64,000 bases of DNA from Kitasatospora sp. SolWspMP-SS2h (GCF_003259315.1 NZ_QLLT01000012.1:124001-188000), one strand, 5' to 3'. Shown: positions 45,365-54,449, counted from the first letter of the stretch. Notes: generated by a model from the sequence alone, not told the origin. Program-made: numbers and translations.

Positions 45365-45958
45365 ATGAGTCACTCCACCGACGCACCTGACAACGCTGTG
45401 CGACCGCTCACCGCGGGCCGCCCGCCCGAGCTGCTGCCCCTCGGCGGCGGCGCGCACCTGCGCCGCCGCCGGGTGGCGGACGCCGCCGGGCTGAACGCCG
45501 CGGTGATCGCCAACCTGGACCACCTGCGTCCGTGGATGCCCTGGGCCCGGCAGGCGCCGACCCTCGCGGAGAGCGAGCAGCTCTCGGTGGCCGGCGAGGC
45601 GGCCTGGGAGCAGGGCACCGACTTCATGTACCTGCTCGGCCTGGACGCGGACCCGGCCGCGGTGATCGGCGGCTTCGGCCTGCACGGCCGGATCGGTCCG
45701 GGCGCGCTGGAGATCGGCTACTGGGTGCACCACGGGCACACCGGCCGCGGCCTGGCCACCGCCGCCGCCCGCGCGCTCACCTCGGCCGCCCTGGCCCTGC
45801 CGGGCATCACCCGCGCCGAGATCCACTGCGACGAGTCGAACGCCGCCAGTGCCGCCGTGCCGCGCAGGCTCGGCTACGTCCTGGACCGGATCGAGCCGGC
45901 GGTCCCGACCGCCCCGGCCGAGACCGGCCGCAAGATGATCTGGCGGACCGGGGCCTGA
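45365..45958 (+). CDS. GNAT-family acetyltransferase (RimJ/RimL type)
   Basis: 197 residues from ATG 45365. HLRRRRVADAAGLNAAVIAN and NLDHLRPWMPWA mark the RimJ/RimL-like N-terminal region; LEIGYWVHHGHTGRGLATAA is the acetyl-CoA loop, and CDESNAASAAVPRRLGYVLD the C-terminal motif. It may acetylate a protein N-terminus or a small amine. Divergent partners are absent; the next gene is a convergent TetR regulator. Confidence 0.9.
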   Translation: MSHSTDAPDNAVRPLTAGRPPELLPLGGGAHLRRRRVADAAGLNAAVIANLDHLRPWMPWARQAPTLAESEQLSVAGEAAWEQGTDFMYLLGLDADPAAVIGGFGLHGRIGPGALEIGYWVHHGHTGRGLATAAARALTSAALALPGITRAEIHCDESNAASAAVPRRLGYVLDRIEPAVPTAPAETGRKMIWRTGA

Positions 45959-46013
45959 GCGCCCGCCGGTACGCGCGACGAGGGGACGGCGCGCCCGGCG
46001 CCGCCGCCGGCGC

Positions 46014-46649
46014 TCAGCGGTGGGCGAGCCGTTCGATCAGCGTCTGCCAGCCGTCCGCGAGCAGGGACCCGAGGTCCTCCTCCGCGCAGCGGCCGGCGGC
46101 CGGGGCGGTGGGGGGCAGGTCGGCGACCAGGAAGAGCAGCGGGGGTCCCTCCAGGGCGCTGGCGAGCTGGAGGGCGAGGGTGTCGAGGTCGGGGAGGCCG
46201 AGGGCGGCCTGGGCGAGCAGCATCCGGATGTGCGGGCGGGAGAAGTTGGGGCCGACGGCGGGCGGGACGGGGCCCTTGCGCTCGAAGGCGGCGCGGGCGA
46301 TGTGGTGGCGCTCCAGCAGGAAGCGGGTGCGGGCGCGGCCGTAGGCGATCAGCCGGTCGACCGGGTCGCCGCCGGGGCCGAGCGGGGGCGGGCCGGACAG
46401 CACCTGGCACTGGAAGCGCTGCTCCTCGGCGTCGAGCAGGGCGCGGAAGATCCCGGCCCGGGTGCCGAAGCGGCGGAAGACGGTGCCCTTGCCCAGCCCG
46501 GCGCGTTCGGCGAGGCCGTCCATGGTCAGGTGGTCCGCCCCGAGTTCGGCGATCATCGCGCGGGCGGTGCAGAGCAGCACCTCGCGGTTGCGGGCCGCGT
46601 CCGCGCGTTCGGTGGGGGGTTTCCCGAAGGGGACCAGGGGGCTGTCCAT
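46014..46649 (-). CDS. TetR-family regulator of the divergent azoreductase
   Basis: 211 residues from ATG 46649. The N-terminal helix-turn-helix reads HLTMDGLAERAGLGKGTVFR followed by RFGTRAGIF (about 40-70). The C-terminal ligand domain resembles the regulators that sit beside FMN-dependent NAD(P)H reductases. The gene is divergent from the azoreductase-like gene at 46817, with a palindrome at 46673-46692 in between, so repression of both genes is the likely arrangement. Confidence 0.92.
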   Translation of the reverse strand: MDSPLVPFGKPPTERADAARNREVLLCTARAMIAELGADHLTMDGLAERAGLGKGTVFRRFGTRAGIFRALLDAEEQRFQCQVLSGPPPLGPGGDPVDRLIAYGRARTRFLLERHHIARAAFERKGPVPPAVGPNFSRPHIRMLLAQAALGLPDLDTLALQLASALEGPPLLFLVADLPPTAPAAGRCAEEDLGSLLADGWQTLIERLAHR

Positions 46650-46672
46650 GCCGCCAATTTACCCGGCGAGAG

Positions 46673-46692
46673 AAACGGGGTAAAGTCCGTTT
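46673..46692. promoter_or_regulatory. Candidate TetR operator
   Basis: AAACGG-GGTAAAGT-CCGTTT is an inverted repeat with an 8-base centre, starting 24 bases upstream of the TetR start. GTAAA-GTCCG-TTTAC overlaps it as a second symmetrical element. The A+T-rich core stands out from the surroundings. Confidence 0.6.
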
Positions 46693-46816
46693 ACGTCGAG
46701 TGCGACGCCCCCCGGCCCGCACCTGAGCCCCGCCGTGCCCTGCCGCGCCCCGCCGCGCCCGCCCGCCCGCCCGCACCACCGCCCTCCCGGCGGGGTGCGA
46801 ACCGAGGAGTACTGTC

Positions 46817-47449
46817 ATGCACCTGTTCCGCCTGGACGCCAGCATCCTGCCCGGCACCTCGACCAGCGCCGAGCTGGCCACCGCCGCCGAGGCCGAGTGG
46901 ACCGCCGCCCACCCCGACGGCACCGTCACCCGCCGCAACCTGGGCACCGACCCGCTGCCCGGCGACGCCTGGACGCACGCCACCCTGGCCGCGTTCACCC
47001 CCGCGGACCAGCACACCCCCGAGCAGCGGGAGGCCGCCGCGCTCGGCGCCTCGCTGGCCGAGGAGCTGCGCGCCGCCGACGCCGCGATCATCGCCGTGCC
47101 GCTCTACAACTGGGGCGTCTCCCAGCACTTCAAGACCTGGGTCGACCTGGTCATCGCGGCCGCCGGCCCGACCGCCGAGCTGCTCAAGGACAAGCCGGTC
47201 CTCCTGGTCGCCTCGTTCGGCGGCGGCTTCGCCGCCGGCACCCCCCGCGAGGGCTGGGACCACTCCACCCCCTACGTCGAGCGCATCCTGCGCGACGTCT
47301 GGGGCGCCGACCTGACCACCGTCCGCCGCGAACTGACCATGGCCGCCGCCAACCCGGCGATGGAGAGCCTGCGGGACCTGGCCGCCGAGTACCACACCCA
47401 GGCCCTGGACGCCGCCGCCACCGCCGGCAAGAACCTGGCCCGCGCCTGA
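46817..47449 (+). CDS. azoR: FMN-dependent NADH-azoreductase-like flavoprotein
   Basis: 210 residues from ATG 46817. Flavodoxin-like fold: HLFRLDASILPGTSTSAELA (phosphate-binding loop), AAIIAVPLYNWGVSQHFKTW VDLV and KPVLLVASFGGGFA. It reduces quinones and azo compounds using NAD(P)H and FMN. It is divergent from its probable TetR repressor and ends at a strong hairpin. The precise substrate is not shown by the sequence. Confidence 0.85.
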   Translation: MHLFRLDASILPGTSTSAELATAAEAEWTAAHPDGTVTRRNLGTDPLPGDAWTHATLAAFTPADQHTPEQREAAALGASLAEELRAADAAIIAVPLYNWGVSQHFKTWVDLVIAAAGPTAELLKDKPVLLVASFGGGFAAGTPREGWDHSTPYVERILRDVWGADLTTVRRELTMAAANPAMESLRDLAAEYHTQALDAAATAGKNLARA

Positions 47450-47473
47450 CCACCCCGCCCCTCCGGGCAGGCA

Positions 47474-47513
47474 GAAGCCCCGCGCGCCCGACACCTCGGG
47501 CCCGCGGGGCTTC
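47474..47513. terminator. Strong bidirectional hairpin
   Basis: GAAGCCCCGCG (47474-47484) pairs perfectly with CGCGGGGCTTC (47503-47513). It lies between the azoreductase stop and the convergent DUF397 stop. Confidence 0.8.
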
Positions 47514-47530
47514 ACCGCACTGACGCGGCC

Positions 47531-47743
47531 TCAGACCTCGCCGAGACCGCCGGACTTGACCGCCGCGACGAACGCGGTGAAGGCCGCCTCGGGGAACACC
47601 AGCACCGGCCCCTGCGGGTCCTTCGAGTCACGGACCGGCAGCCGACCGGGCAGCCCGGCCGGAGCCACCTCCACGCAGTAGCCACCATTGTTGCTGTAGG
47701 TGGACTTCACCCAGCGCAGCTCGGACAGGTCGACGCCGGTCAC
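47531..47743 (-). CDS. DUF397 protein, tandem copy 2
   Basis: 70 residues from GTG 47743: VDLSELRWVKSTYSNNGGYC, then LPVRDSKDPQGPVLVFPEAA and a GGLGEV end. It is nearly identical in DNA to the gene just upstream (47740-47955), with only a handful of differences over about 200 bases, and it overlaps that gene's stop by four bases. Third gene of the XRE-DUF397-DUF397 operon. Confidence 0.9.
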   Translation of the reverse strand: MTGVDLSELRWVKSTYSNNGGYCVEVAPAGLPGRLPVRDSKDPQGPVLVFPEAAFTAFVAAVKSGGLGEV

Positions 47744-47955
47744 GAAAGCTCCTCGAAAGCACCGGACTTGACCGCCGCGACGAACGCGGTGAAGGCTGCC
47801 TCGGGGAACACCAGCACCGGCCCCTGCGGGTCCTTCGAGTCACGGACCGGCAGCCGACCGGGCAGCCCGGCCGGAGCCACCTCCACGCAGTCGCCGCCGT
47901 TGTTGCTGTAGGTGGACTTCACCCAGCGGAGCTCGGACAGGTCGACGTCGGTCAT
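47740..47955 (-). CDS. DUF397 protein, tandem copy 1
   Basis: 71 residues from ATG 47955, overlapping the XRE regulator stop by four bases (ATGA). Same core as its duplicate, with GGDC for GGYC and the end GAFEELS. DUF397 proteins act with their XRE partner, possibly as an antagonist pair, but the mechanism is not established. Confidence 0.92.
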   Translation of the reverse strand: MTDVDLSELRWVKSTYSNNGGDCVEVAPAGLPGRLPVRDSKDPQGPVLVFPEAAFTAFVAAVKSGAFEELS

Positions 47956-48785
47956 GAGAGTTCCTTCCTGACAACCCGGATCCTGGCGAGTGAAGCGGCC
48001 GTAGACAGGGACTCCACCTGGAGCAGATCGTACTCCCTGGACCAGGTCGAAACCGCGTCCCGGCCGCGCTCCAGATGGCCCCGGGCCTGGGATTCCGCGT
48101 ACCCGACGACCACCCGGTCGGGGAGGTCGAGCAGCACCAGCGGCATCGTGAACGGCGCGCGCTCGCCGATGTCGAACGGGGCGATCTGCAGGGTGATCCG
48201 GGGCCGCCCGGCCAGCTCCTCCAGGTGCCCCAACTGCTCGGCCATGACCGCCGGGCCGCCCACCGGACGCCGGATGCAGCTCTCGTCCAGGACGGCGTGC
48301 ACGAAGGGCGGGTCCGTCCGGGCCAGCAGCTCCTGCCGGGTCGCCAGGAAGGCGATCCGCGCGTCGGCCTGCGCCTGGGTGATGCTCCCCCGCTGCACGG
48401 CCGCCGCCGCGAGCGCGGACGCGTAGGCCGGCGTCTGGAACAGGCCGGGCACCACGCCGAGTGCGAAGGTCCGCAGCCGGCGGCACCGGGCCTCCGCCGC
48501 GGTGAACTCCGCGAAGCCCTCCAGCAGGCTGGCGTTCGAGTACTGCCGCCAGAGCTGCTGGAACCGCTCCCCGGTCCCGAACACCTGATCGGCCCTGACC
48601 GCGAGGTTAAGGGTTACGGGCTTCTTCCCTCTTTCCACGTACGAGAGCAGCCCGCCCGAGTACCCCATGCGCGCGGCCAGGGCCAGTTGGGACCATCCGC
48701 GCGCCCTCCGCGACCTGCGGAGTTCCTCACCGAAGCGCAGAGCCGGAGATGACGTGCCGTCAACTTCCCCACCATCGCTCACCAT
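47952..48785 (-). CDS. XRE-family regulator with DUF5753 domain
   Basis: 277 residues from ATG 48785. The helix-turn-helix (about 16-72) reads RSRRARGWSQLALAARMGYS and GGLLSYVERGKKPV. The DUF5753 domain follows with FALGVVPGLFQTPAYASALA, VHAVLDESCIRRPVGGPAVM, ITLQIAPFDIGERAPFTMPL. These proteins are numerous in streptomycetes and influence development. Two DUF397 genes follow in overlapping frames. The first 20 bases before the start contain GGAGCTTCAATGGTG, with the ribosome site GGAG. Confidence 0.92.
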   Translation of the reverse strand: MVSDGGEVDGTSSPALRFGEELRRSRRARGWSQLALAARMGYSGGLLSYVERGKKPVTLNLAVRADQVFGTGERFQQLWRQYSNASLLEGFAEFTAAEARCRRLRTFALGVVPGLFQTPAYASALAAAAVQRGSITQAQADARIAFLATRQELLARTDPPFVHAVLDESCIRRPVGGPAVMAEQLGHLEELAGRPRITLQIAPFDIGERAPFTMPLVLLDLPDRVVVGYAESQARGHLERGRDAVSTWSREYDLLQVESLSTAASLARIRVVRKELS

Positions 48786-48992
48786 TGAAGCTCCTTAACT
48801 CGCGTGAACCGTCAACGGGCAAGTACTGGTGAGCGTAGTCGTTTCTGCCGATGCTGGTGACACACCGGAAGAAGAAGGACGCGGACGGTGACCGGCGCGC
48901 GGAGCGCGGTCCCGGCGCGCGTCGGCCCGGTGCCCTCCGGGGGCGTGGACGCCCCCTTCCCGCCCGGCCCGAGCACTGCGAGGTCCACCACC

Positions 48993-49205
48993 ATGTCCGA
49001 TCACCCATGCCCCGACCCGGAGGCGAAGTTGACGATCCGCGTCTACACGGCGCGGGCCGACGGCACCCGGGTCCAGGTCTCGTTCCGCACGTCCGACGAA
49101 CCGACCGGCCCCGCGCCGCTCTCCCCGCTGACCTGGCCGGCCTGCCGGTGTCCGCGGTGCGGTGACGGCGACGGCGGTGGGGAGCGGGCGTCGGATGCGG
49201 CCTGA
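48993..49205 (+). CDS. Small hypothetical protein
   Basis: 70 residues from ATG 48993. It has AKLTIRVYTARADGTRVQVS, a beta-type stretch, and a C-terminal CRCPRCGD cysteine cluster that could hold a metal. It overlaps the next ORF by 11 bases. The gene is divergent from the XRE/DUF397 operon, an arrangement I have seen in streptomycetes, but no function is known. Confidence 0.55.
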   Translation: MSDHPCPDPEAKLTIRVYTARADGTRVQVSFRTSDEPTGPAPLSPLTWPACRCPRCGDGDGGGERASDAA

Positions 49206-49584
49206 GGAACAGCCGGAGGATTCCGAGGAGGAGGAGGCGGCGGCGCGGCGGCGGGCCTGGGCGATCGCCGACCGGCTGACCCGGGCCGGTGGCGAGGAGG
49301 CCCGGCTGACCTCCGTCGCGGGCGGGTACCGGGTCGAGCTCCGGTCGACCCGGCCGGCGCCGGACGCGGCCGGGGTGCTGGCGGCCCTCGCGCTGGGCGA
49401 CCGCTGGGGGCACCGGCGTTCGATCCTCCCCGGCAGCGGCGGTCTCGTGCAGGACAGCGTGTGGAGCGAGGTCCGGTCGGAGCCGTCCGGCCCATCGGGC
49501 CCGGAGCGGGGGCGGGAGGGCGGTACCGGTGGTGTCGGCGAAGGGAGCCTTAAGGGCGGCTCAAGCGGGGCGGGGAACGCTTGA
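49195..49584 (+). CDS. Small hypothetical protein
   Basis: 129 residues from ATG 49195, with GGGGAG nine bases upstream inside the preceding gene. An acidic start (EEQPEDSEEEEAAARRRAW) is followed by IADRLTRAGGEEARLTSVAG, GYRVELRSTRP and LAALALGDRWGHRRS, then a disordered Gly-Ser tail. It is co-transcribed with 48993-49205. No family function known. Confidence 0.6.
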   Translation: MRPEEQPEDSEEEEAAARRRAWAIADRLTRAGGEEARLTSVAGGYRVELRSTRPAPDAAGVLAALALGDRWGHRRSILPGSGGLVQDSVWSEVRSEPSGPSGPERGREGGTGGVGEGSLKGGSSGAGNA

Positions 49585-49742
49585 CGGGCCTCGGCGGGCC
49601 GGGCATTTTTGGGTGCACGGAGCGGTCCGGCCGCTCCCGGCACGGTGGTCGAGAACCCGCTCTCGGGCGGGTGCGGAGAACCAACCCCCACACGGCCCGG
49701 TCGTCGCGCTCCCCCACGGTCAGTACGCGCGGTCGACCGGGC

Positions 49743-49784
49743 CGGTTCCGTGCCCGCGGTTCCGTGCCCGCGGTTCCGTGCCCG
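49743..49784. repeat. Three perfect 14-base tandem repeats
   Basis: CGGTTCCGTGCCCG occurs at 49743, 49757 and 49771 without mismatches, within a 330-base gene-free stretch (49585-49915). Nothing else was recognised there apart from the Nudix promoter. Confidence 0.8.
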
Positions 49785-49903
49785 GGTTTCGGTGACGGCC
49801 GGTCAGGCGGACGCCCGGCACGGCGGGTTGACGGGGTACCACGGGCGGGTGGGGTTTCGTCCGCCGCGTTGACCGTCCGGGTCCGTTCGGGACCGGCCGG
49901 GAC

Positions 49904-49909
49904 TACGAT
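49904..49909 (+). promoter_or_regulatory. -10 box for the Nudix gene
   Basis: TACGAT ends six bases before ATG 49916, in the sequence TACGATCGATCGATG; a leaderless transcript is likely. Confidence 0.5.
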
Positions 49910-49915
49910 CGATCG

Positions 49916-50479
49916 ATGACGGACACCACACGCAGAGCAAGCGACAGCACCGGACTGGCCGCCAGGTACCCGGCCCTGCACGCGCCGCAGCGCTGGGAGT
50001 GGGGCGGTATCGACGCCCAGTTCAGCACCGACCTGCCACCGGACGAACTCATCACCAACATCCACCTGGTCGGCTTCGCCGAGGGCCGGGTCGTCCTGTG
50101 CCGGGACGTCCGCGGCCACTGGTTCCTGCCCGGCGGCACCCGGGAGGCCGCCGAGAGCGTCGAGTCCTGCCTGGAGCGCGAGCTGCGCGAGGAGGCCGGC
50201 GCCCGGCTGCTGGGGCCGCCGACCTGGATCGGGCACCACCTCGCCGTGACCGACTCGCCCGCGCCCTACCGGCCCTGGCAGCCGCACCCGGTGAAGGCGT
50301 GGCTCTGGGGCTGGGCCGACGTCCTGGTCGACTCCGCCCCCACCAACCCGGACGACGGCGAGCAGGTGGTCGAGGTCCGCCCGGTCACCCCCGACGAGGC
50401 GCTGCGGCTGCTCGGCGACCACCGCGAGCCCTGGTGGTCCGAACTCGTCGCGCTGGCGGTCGAGTCCCGCACCGGCTGA
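49916..50479 (+). CDS. Nudix hydrolase
   Basis: 187 residues from ATG 49916. The Nudix box GGTREAAESVESCLERELRE plus EAG (about 73-95) has the consensus G-x5-E-x7-R-E-x2-E-E-x-G with the metal-binding glutamates in place. FLPGG precedes it. An N-terminal extension with RYPALHAPQRWEWGGIDAQF precedes the box. It hydrolyses a nucleoside-diphosphate-linked compound, but the substrate cannot be read from the sequence. Confidence 0.9.
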   Translation: MTDTTRRASDSTGLAARYPALHAPQRWEWGGIDAQFSTDLPPDELITNIHLVGFAEGRVVLCRDVRGHWFLPGGTREAAESVESCLERELREEAGARLLGPPTWIGHHLAVTDSPAPYRPWQPHPVKAWLWGWADVLVDSAPTNPDDGEQVVEVRPVTPDEALRLLGDHREPWWSELVALAVESRTG

Positions 50480-50537
50480 CCGGCGGCCGGGCCCCGGCCG
50501 CCGGCGCGGGGCGGGGCGGTGCCGCCCGGCCGCCCGG

Positions 50538-52862
50538 CTACTTGCCCAGGCCCGCGCGGCGGAGGGCGTCGGCCATGGCGGAGTTGGCGGGGGCGGCGGC
50601 CGGGGGGACGGGGCGGCGCTCCTGGCGCGGGGGCCGGGAGTCCCGCCGGGGGGACGGCTCGCGGCGGCCGCCGCCGGACCCGCCGGGGGCGGTCTCGTCG
50701 TCCAGGCGCAGGGTCAGGCCGATCCGCTTGCGCTGGACGTCCACGCTGGTGACCTTGGCACGGACGATGTCGCCGGGCTTGACCACCTCGCGCGGGTCCT
50801 TGACGAAGTTCTTCGACAGCGCGGAGACGTGCACCAGGCCGTCCTGGTGGACGCCGACGTCGACGAAGGCGCCGAACGCGGCGACGTTGGTGACCACGCC
50901 CTCCAGCACCATGCCGACCTCCAGGTCGGAGAGCTTCTCGACGCCGTCCTTGAAGGTGGCGGTCTGGAAGGCGGGGCGCGGGTCGCGGCCGGGCTTGTCG
51001 AGCTCGCCGAGGATGTCGGTGACGGTCGGGACGCCGAAGGTCCCGTCGGCGAAGTCGCCCGGCCGCAGCGCGCGCAGCGCCGGGCCGTTGCCGATCAGTT
51101 CGCGCAGCTGCCCGCCGGTGGCGGCGAGGATGCGGCGGACCACCGGGTACGCCTCGGGGTGGACGGCCGAGGCGTCCAGCGGGTCGTCGCCGTCGGGGAT
51201 GCGCAGGAAGCCCGCGCACTGCTCGAACGCCTTGGGGCCGAGCCGGGCGACGTCCTTGAGCGCCTTGCGGGTGCGGAACGGCCCGTTCGCGTCCCGGTGG
51301 GCGACGATGTTGTCGGCGAGCGTGCCGGTGATGCCGGAGACCCGGGTGAGCAGCGGCGCGGAGGCGGTGTTGACGTCGACGCCGACGGCGTTGACGCAGT
51401 CCTCGACCACGGCGTCCAGCGAGCGGGAGAGCTTGAGCTCGCTCAGGTCGTGCTGGTACTGGCCGACGCCGATCGACTTGGGGTCGATCTTCACCAGCTC
51501 GGCCAGCGGGTCCTGGAGGCGGCGGGCGATGGAGACCGCGCCGCGGATCGAGACGTCCAGCCCGGGGAGCTCCTGGGCGGCGAACGCGGAGGCGGAGTAG
51601 ACGGACGCGCCGGCCTCGCTGACCATCACCTTGGTCAGGCCCAGCTCGGGGTGGCGCTTGATCAGGTCGGCGGCCAGCCGGTCGGTCTCCCGGGACGCGG
51701 TGCCGTTGCCGATCGCCACCAGGTCGACCCGGTACTGCGCGGCCAGCCGGGCCAGGGCGGCGAGCGCGGCGTCCCACTTGTTGGCGGGCTGGTGCGGGTA
51801 GACCGTCTCGTGCGCGACGACCTTGCCGGTGGCGTCGACCACGGCGACCTTGACGCCGGTGCGGAAGCCCGGGTCGAGGCCCATGGTGGCGCGCGTCCCC
51901 GCGGGGGCGGCGAGCAGCAGGTCGCGCAGGTTGGCGGCGAAGACCCGCACCGCCTCGTCCTCGGCCTCGGCGCGCAGCCGGGTGCGCAGGTCGATGCCGA
52001 GCCGGACCAGGATGCGGGTGCGCCAGGCCCAGCGGACGGTGTCGGTGAGCCACCTGTCGGCGGGGCGGCCGCGGTCGGCGATGCCGAAGCGGGCGGCGAT
52101 CCGCTGCTCGTAGTCGCTCGCGCCGGGCAGGTCGGCCTCCTGCTCGCCGTCGTACGGGGAGAGTTCGAGGTCGAGGGCCTCCTCCTTCTCGCCGCGCAGC
52201 ATGGCCAGGATGCGGTGCGAGGGCAGCTTGGTGTACGGCTCGGCGAAGTCGAAGTAGTCGGCGAACTTGGCGCCGTCCTGCTCCTTGCCGTCCCGGACCT
52301 TCGCGACCAGCCGGCCGCGGGTCCACATCCGCTCGCGCAGCGAGCCGACCAGGTCGGCGTCCTCGCCGAAGCGCTCGACCAGGACGGCCCGGGCGCCCTC
52401 CAGGGCGGCGGGCACGTCGGCGACCTGCTCGTTCAGGTAGGTCGCGGCGAGCGCGGCCGGGTCCTGTCCCGGGTCGGCGAGCAGGGTGTCGGCGAGCGGT
52501 CCGAGGCCGGCCTCGCGGGCGATCTGCGCCTTGGTGCGCCGCTTGGGCTTGTACGGGAGGTAGATGTCCTCCAGCCGGGCCTTGGAGTCGGCGGCGAGGA
52601 CCTGCGCGCGCAGCGCGTCGTCCAGCCTGCCCTGGGCCTCGATGGACTCCAGGACGGCGGTGCGGCGCTCCTCCAGCTCGCGCAGGTAGCGCAGCCGCTC
52701 CTCCAGGGTGCGCAGCTGGGTGTCGTCCAGGGCGCCGGTGGCTTCCTTGCGGTAGCGGGCGATGAAGGGAACGGTCGCACCCCCGTCGAGCAGGCCGACG
52801 GCGGCCTGCACCTGGTTCTCGCGGACGCCGAGCTCCTCGGCGATCTTGCGTTCGACGGGCAT
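50538..52862 (-). CDS. tex: Tex-family RNA-binding transcription accessory protein
   Basis: 774 residues from ATG 52862; GTG 52868 or 52880 are alternatives. The order is an N-terminal helical Tex domain (VPFIARYRKEATGALDDTQL, LEDIYLPYKPKRRTKAQIAR), a YqgF-like RNase H fold (TMGLDPGFRTGVKVAVVDAT, VAIGNGTASRETDRLAADLI), a helix-hairpin-helix pair near 480-560, and a C-terminal S1 domain (VGMVLEGVVTNVAAFGAFVD) near 640-715. A basic, Pro-rich disordered tail follows. It binds RNA and nucleic acid at transcription complexes and affects gene expression broadly. Confidence 0.95.
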   Translation of the reverse strand: MPVERKIAEELGVRENQVQAAVGLLDGGATVPFIARYRKEATGALDDTQLRTLEERLRYLRELEERRTAVLESIEAQGRLDDALRAQVLAADSKARLEDIYLPYKPKRRTKAQIAREAGLGPLADTLLADPGQDPAALAATYLNEQVADVPAALEGARAVLVERFGEDADLVGSLRERMWTRGRLVAKVRDGKEQDGAKFADYFDFAEPYTKLPSHRILAMLRGEKEEALDLELSPYDGEQEADLPGASDYEQRIAARFGIADRGRPADRWLTDTVRWAWRTRILVRLGIDLRTRLRAEAEDEAVRVFAANLRDLLLAAPAGTRATMGLDPGFRTGVKVAVVDATGKVVAHETVYPHQPANKWDAALAALARLAAQYRVDLVAIGNGTASRETDRLAADLIKRHPELGLTKVMVSEAGASVYSASAFAAQELPGLDVSIRGAVSIARRLQDPLAELVKIDPKSIGVGQYQHDLSELKLSRSLDAVVEDCVNAVGVDVNTASAPLLTRVSGITGTLADNIVAHRDANGPFRTRKALKDVARLGPKAFEQCAGFLRIPDGDDPLDASAVHPEAYPVVRRILAATGGQLRELIGNGPALRALRPGDFADGTFGVPTVTDILGELDKPGRDPRPAFQTATFKDGVEKLSDLEVGMVLEGVVTNVAAFGAFVDVGVHQDGLVHVSALSKNFVKDPREVVKPGDIVRAKVTSVDVQRKRIGLTLRLDDETAPGGSGGGRREPSPRRDSRPPRQERRPVPPAAAPANSAMADALRRAGLGK

Positions 52863-53111
52863 GGTCACGGTGCCGGTCACCCCTTCAGACGGTTGGGCGG
52901 TGTCGCCCGTGCATTCTGGCAGGTCCGACCGACGGACCTCCGGTGGACCGGGTGGCCGCTGCGGGCGTGGCGCGTTCCGGGGACGCGGGGGGACACGCGC
53001 CGGGGCGACCCGGGGGCCGCCCGAATCATCTGGTATGAGAGGTGAACGACCGTTTTGCGAACCTCCGCCAGCGCCGCTGCCGGAGCCCCCGTCAGCGCAT
53101 GGGAGGACCAG

Positions 53112-54449
53112 GTGGCGCAGGCCCCCGCCCCGGCCGTCCGGACACCCGACCGGCCGGTCCGCTGGACCCGCCCCGCCACCTGGCCCCGCGAGGTGCTCGC
53201 GCTCGCCGCGTACTGGGTCGCCGGCCGGGTGCTGATGGTCGGGCTGATCCGCTCCGGCCGGACCGAACCCGCCATCGAGGTGCACCGGCTGTACCACGGC
53301 TGGTACCGGGTGCTGCGCACCGGCACCTTCCCGGTCGACGACGTCACCTGGCAGTACCCGCCGGGCGCGGCGCTGCCGATGCTCGCGCCGGGCCTGCTGC
53401 CGTTCCTCAGCTACCTCCAGGCGTTCGTGCTGCTGGCGCTGCTGGCCGACGCCGCCGTGCAGGCCGCGCTGCTGGCGGCCGGGCGCGGCCCGGGGCGCTC
53501 GGTCCGGGGGGCCTGGGCCTGGGCGCTGGCCCTGCCGCTGCTGCTCGGCCTGCCCTACGGGCGCTACGACCTGCTCGCCACCGCGCTCGCGGTCGGCGCG
53601 CTGCTGCTGCTCCCGGCCCGGCCCCGGCTGGGCGGGGCGCTGGCCGGGATCGGCGCGATGGTCAAGGTGTGGCCCGCGCTGACCGTGCTGGGCACCCCGC
53701 GCGGCCGCACCACCCGGCAGGCGTGGACCGCCGCCGCGCTCTCCGCGCTGGCCCTGCTGCTGGTCCTCGCCGCCTGCTTCGACCACACCCTCGGCTTCCT
53801 GCACGCCCAGGGCGGGCGCGGCGTGGAGATCGAGTCGCTGGGCGGCAGCGTGCTCCAGGTGGCCCGGCAGTTCGGCTGGTCCGGCCGGGTCGAGCAGCAC
53901 TACGGCTCGTTCGAGTTCCTCGGCCGGTACGTGCACCGGATCTCGCAGCTGTCGCTGCTGCTGAGCGCCGCGGCCTTCGCCTGGCTGCTGCTGTGGCGGG
54001 TCCGGGCCCGCCGCTGGACGGCCGCCACCCCGTACGACGCGGCACTGACCGCGGTGCTGCTGTTCACCGTCACCAGCCGGGTGATCTCCCCGCAGTACCT
54101 GGTCTGGCTGATCGGCCTGGCCGCCGTCTGCCTGACCGTGGAGAGCACCACGCAGTGGCCGGTCGCCCTGCTGCTGCTGCCGGTGGTCGGCGTCACCACC
54201 GTCGACTACCCGCTGTTCTTCGAGGCGATGCAGGCCGGCGGCTGGTGGCCGACCGGGGTGATCCTGCTGCGCAACGGGCTGCTGCTGACCGCCGCGCTCT
54301 GGTCCGCCGCCCGGCTCTGGCGGGCCACCGCCTCGCCCGGGCCCGCGCCCCGCGCGACCGACGCCGCCGATGCCGGTGCCGGTGCCGGCGGCGGCGACGA
54401 CGCGCAGGACGATCCGCGCGGCGACCCGGACGCCGTCCCGACGGCCTGA
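53112..54449 (+). CDS. GT87/DUF2029-type membrane glycosyltransferase
   Basis: 445 residues from GTG 53112 with GGGAGG five bases upstream, preferred to TTG 53055. About ten membrane helices. The first outer loop holds GWYRVLRTGTFPVDDVTWQYPPGAALPM, and GRYDLLATALAVGALLLL and MVKVWPALTVLG are typical of the polyprenyl-phosphate-sugar-dependent mannosyltransferase family (GT-C fold). TSRVISPQYLVWLIG is near the end. It would transfer a sugar from a lipid carrier at the outer face of the membrane; acceptor unknown. Confidence 0.82.
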   Translation: MAQAPAPAVRTPDRPVRWTRPATWPREVLALAAYWVAGRVLMVGLIRSGRTEPAIEVHRLYHGWYRVLRTGTFPVDDVTWQYPPGAALPMLAPGLLPFLSYLQAFVLLALLADAAVQAALLAAGRGPGRSVRGAWAWALALPLLLGLPYGRYDLLATALAVGALLLLPARPRLGGALAGIGAMVKVWPALTVLGTPRGRTTRQAWTAAALSALALLLVLAACFDHTLGFLHAQGGRGVEIESLGGSVLQVARQFGWSGRVEQHYGSFEFLGRYVHRISQLSLLLSAAAFAWLLLWRVRARRWTAATPYDAALTAVLLFTVTSRVISPQYLVWLIGLAAVCLTVESTTQWPVALLLLPVVGVTTVDYPLFFEAMQAGGWWPTGVILLRNGLLLTAALWSAARLWRATASPGPAPRATDAADAGAGAGGGDDAQDDPRGDPDAVPTA

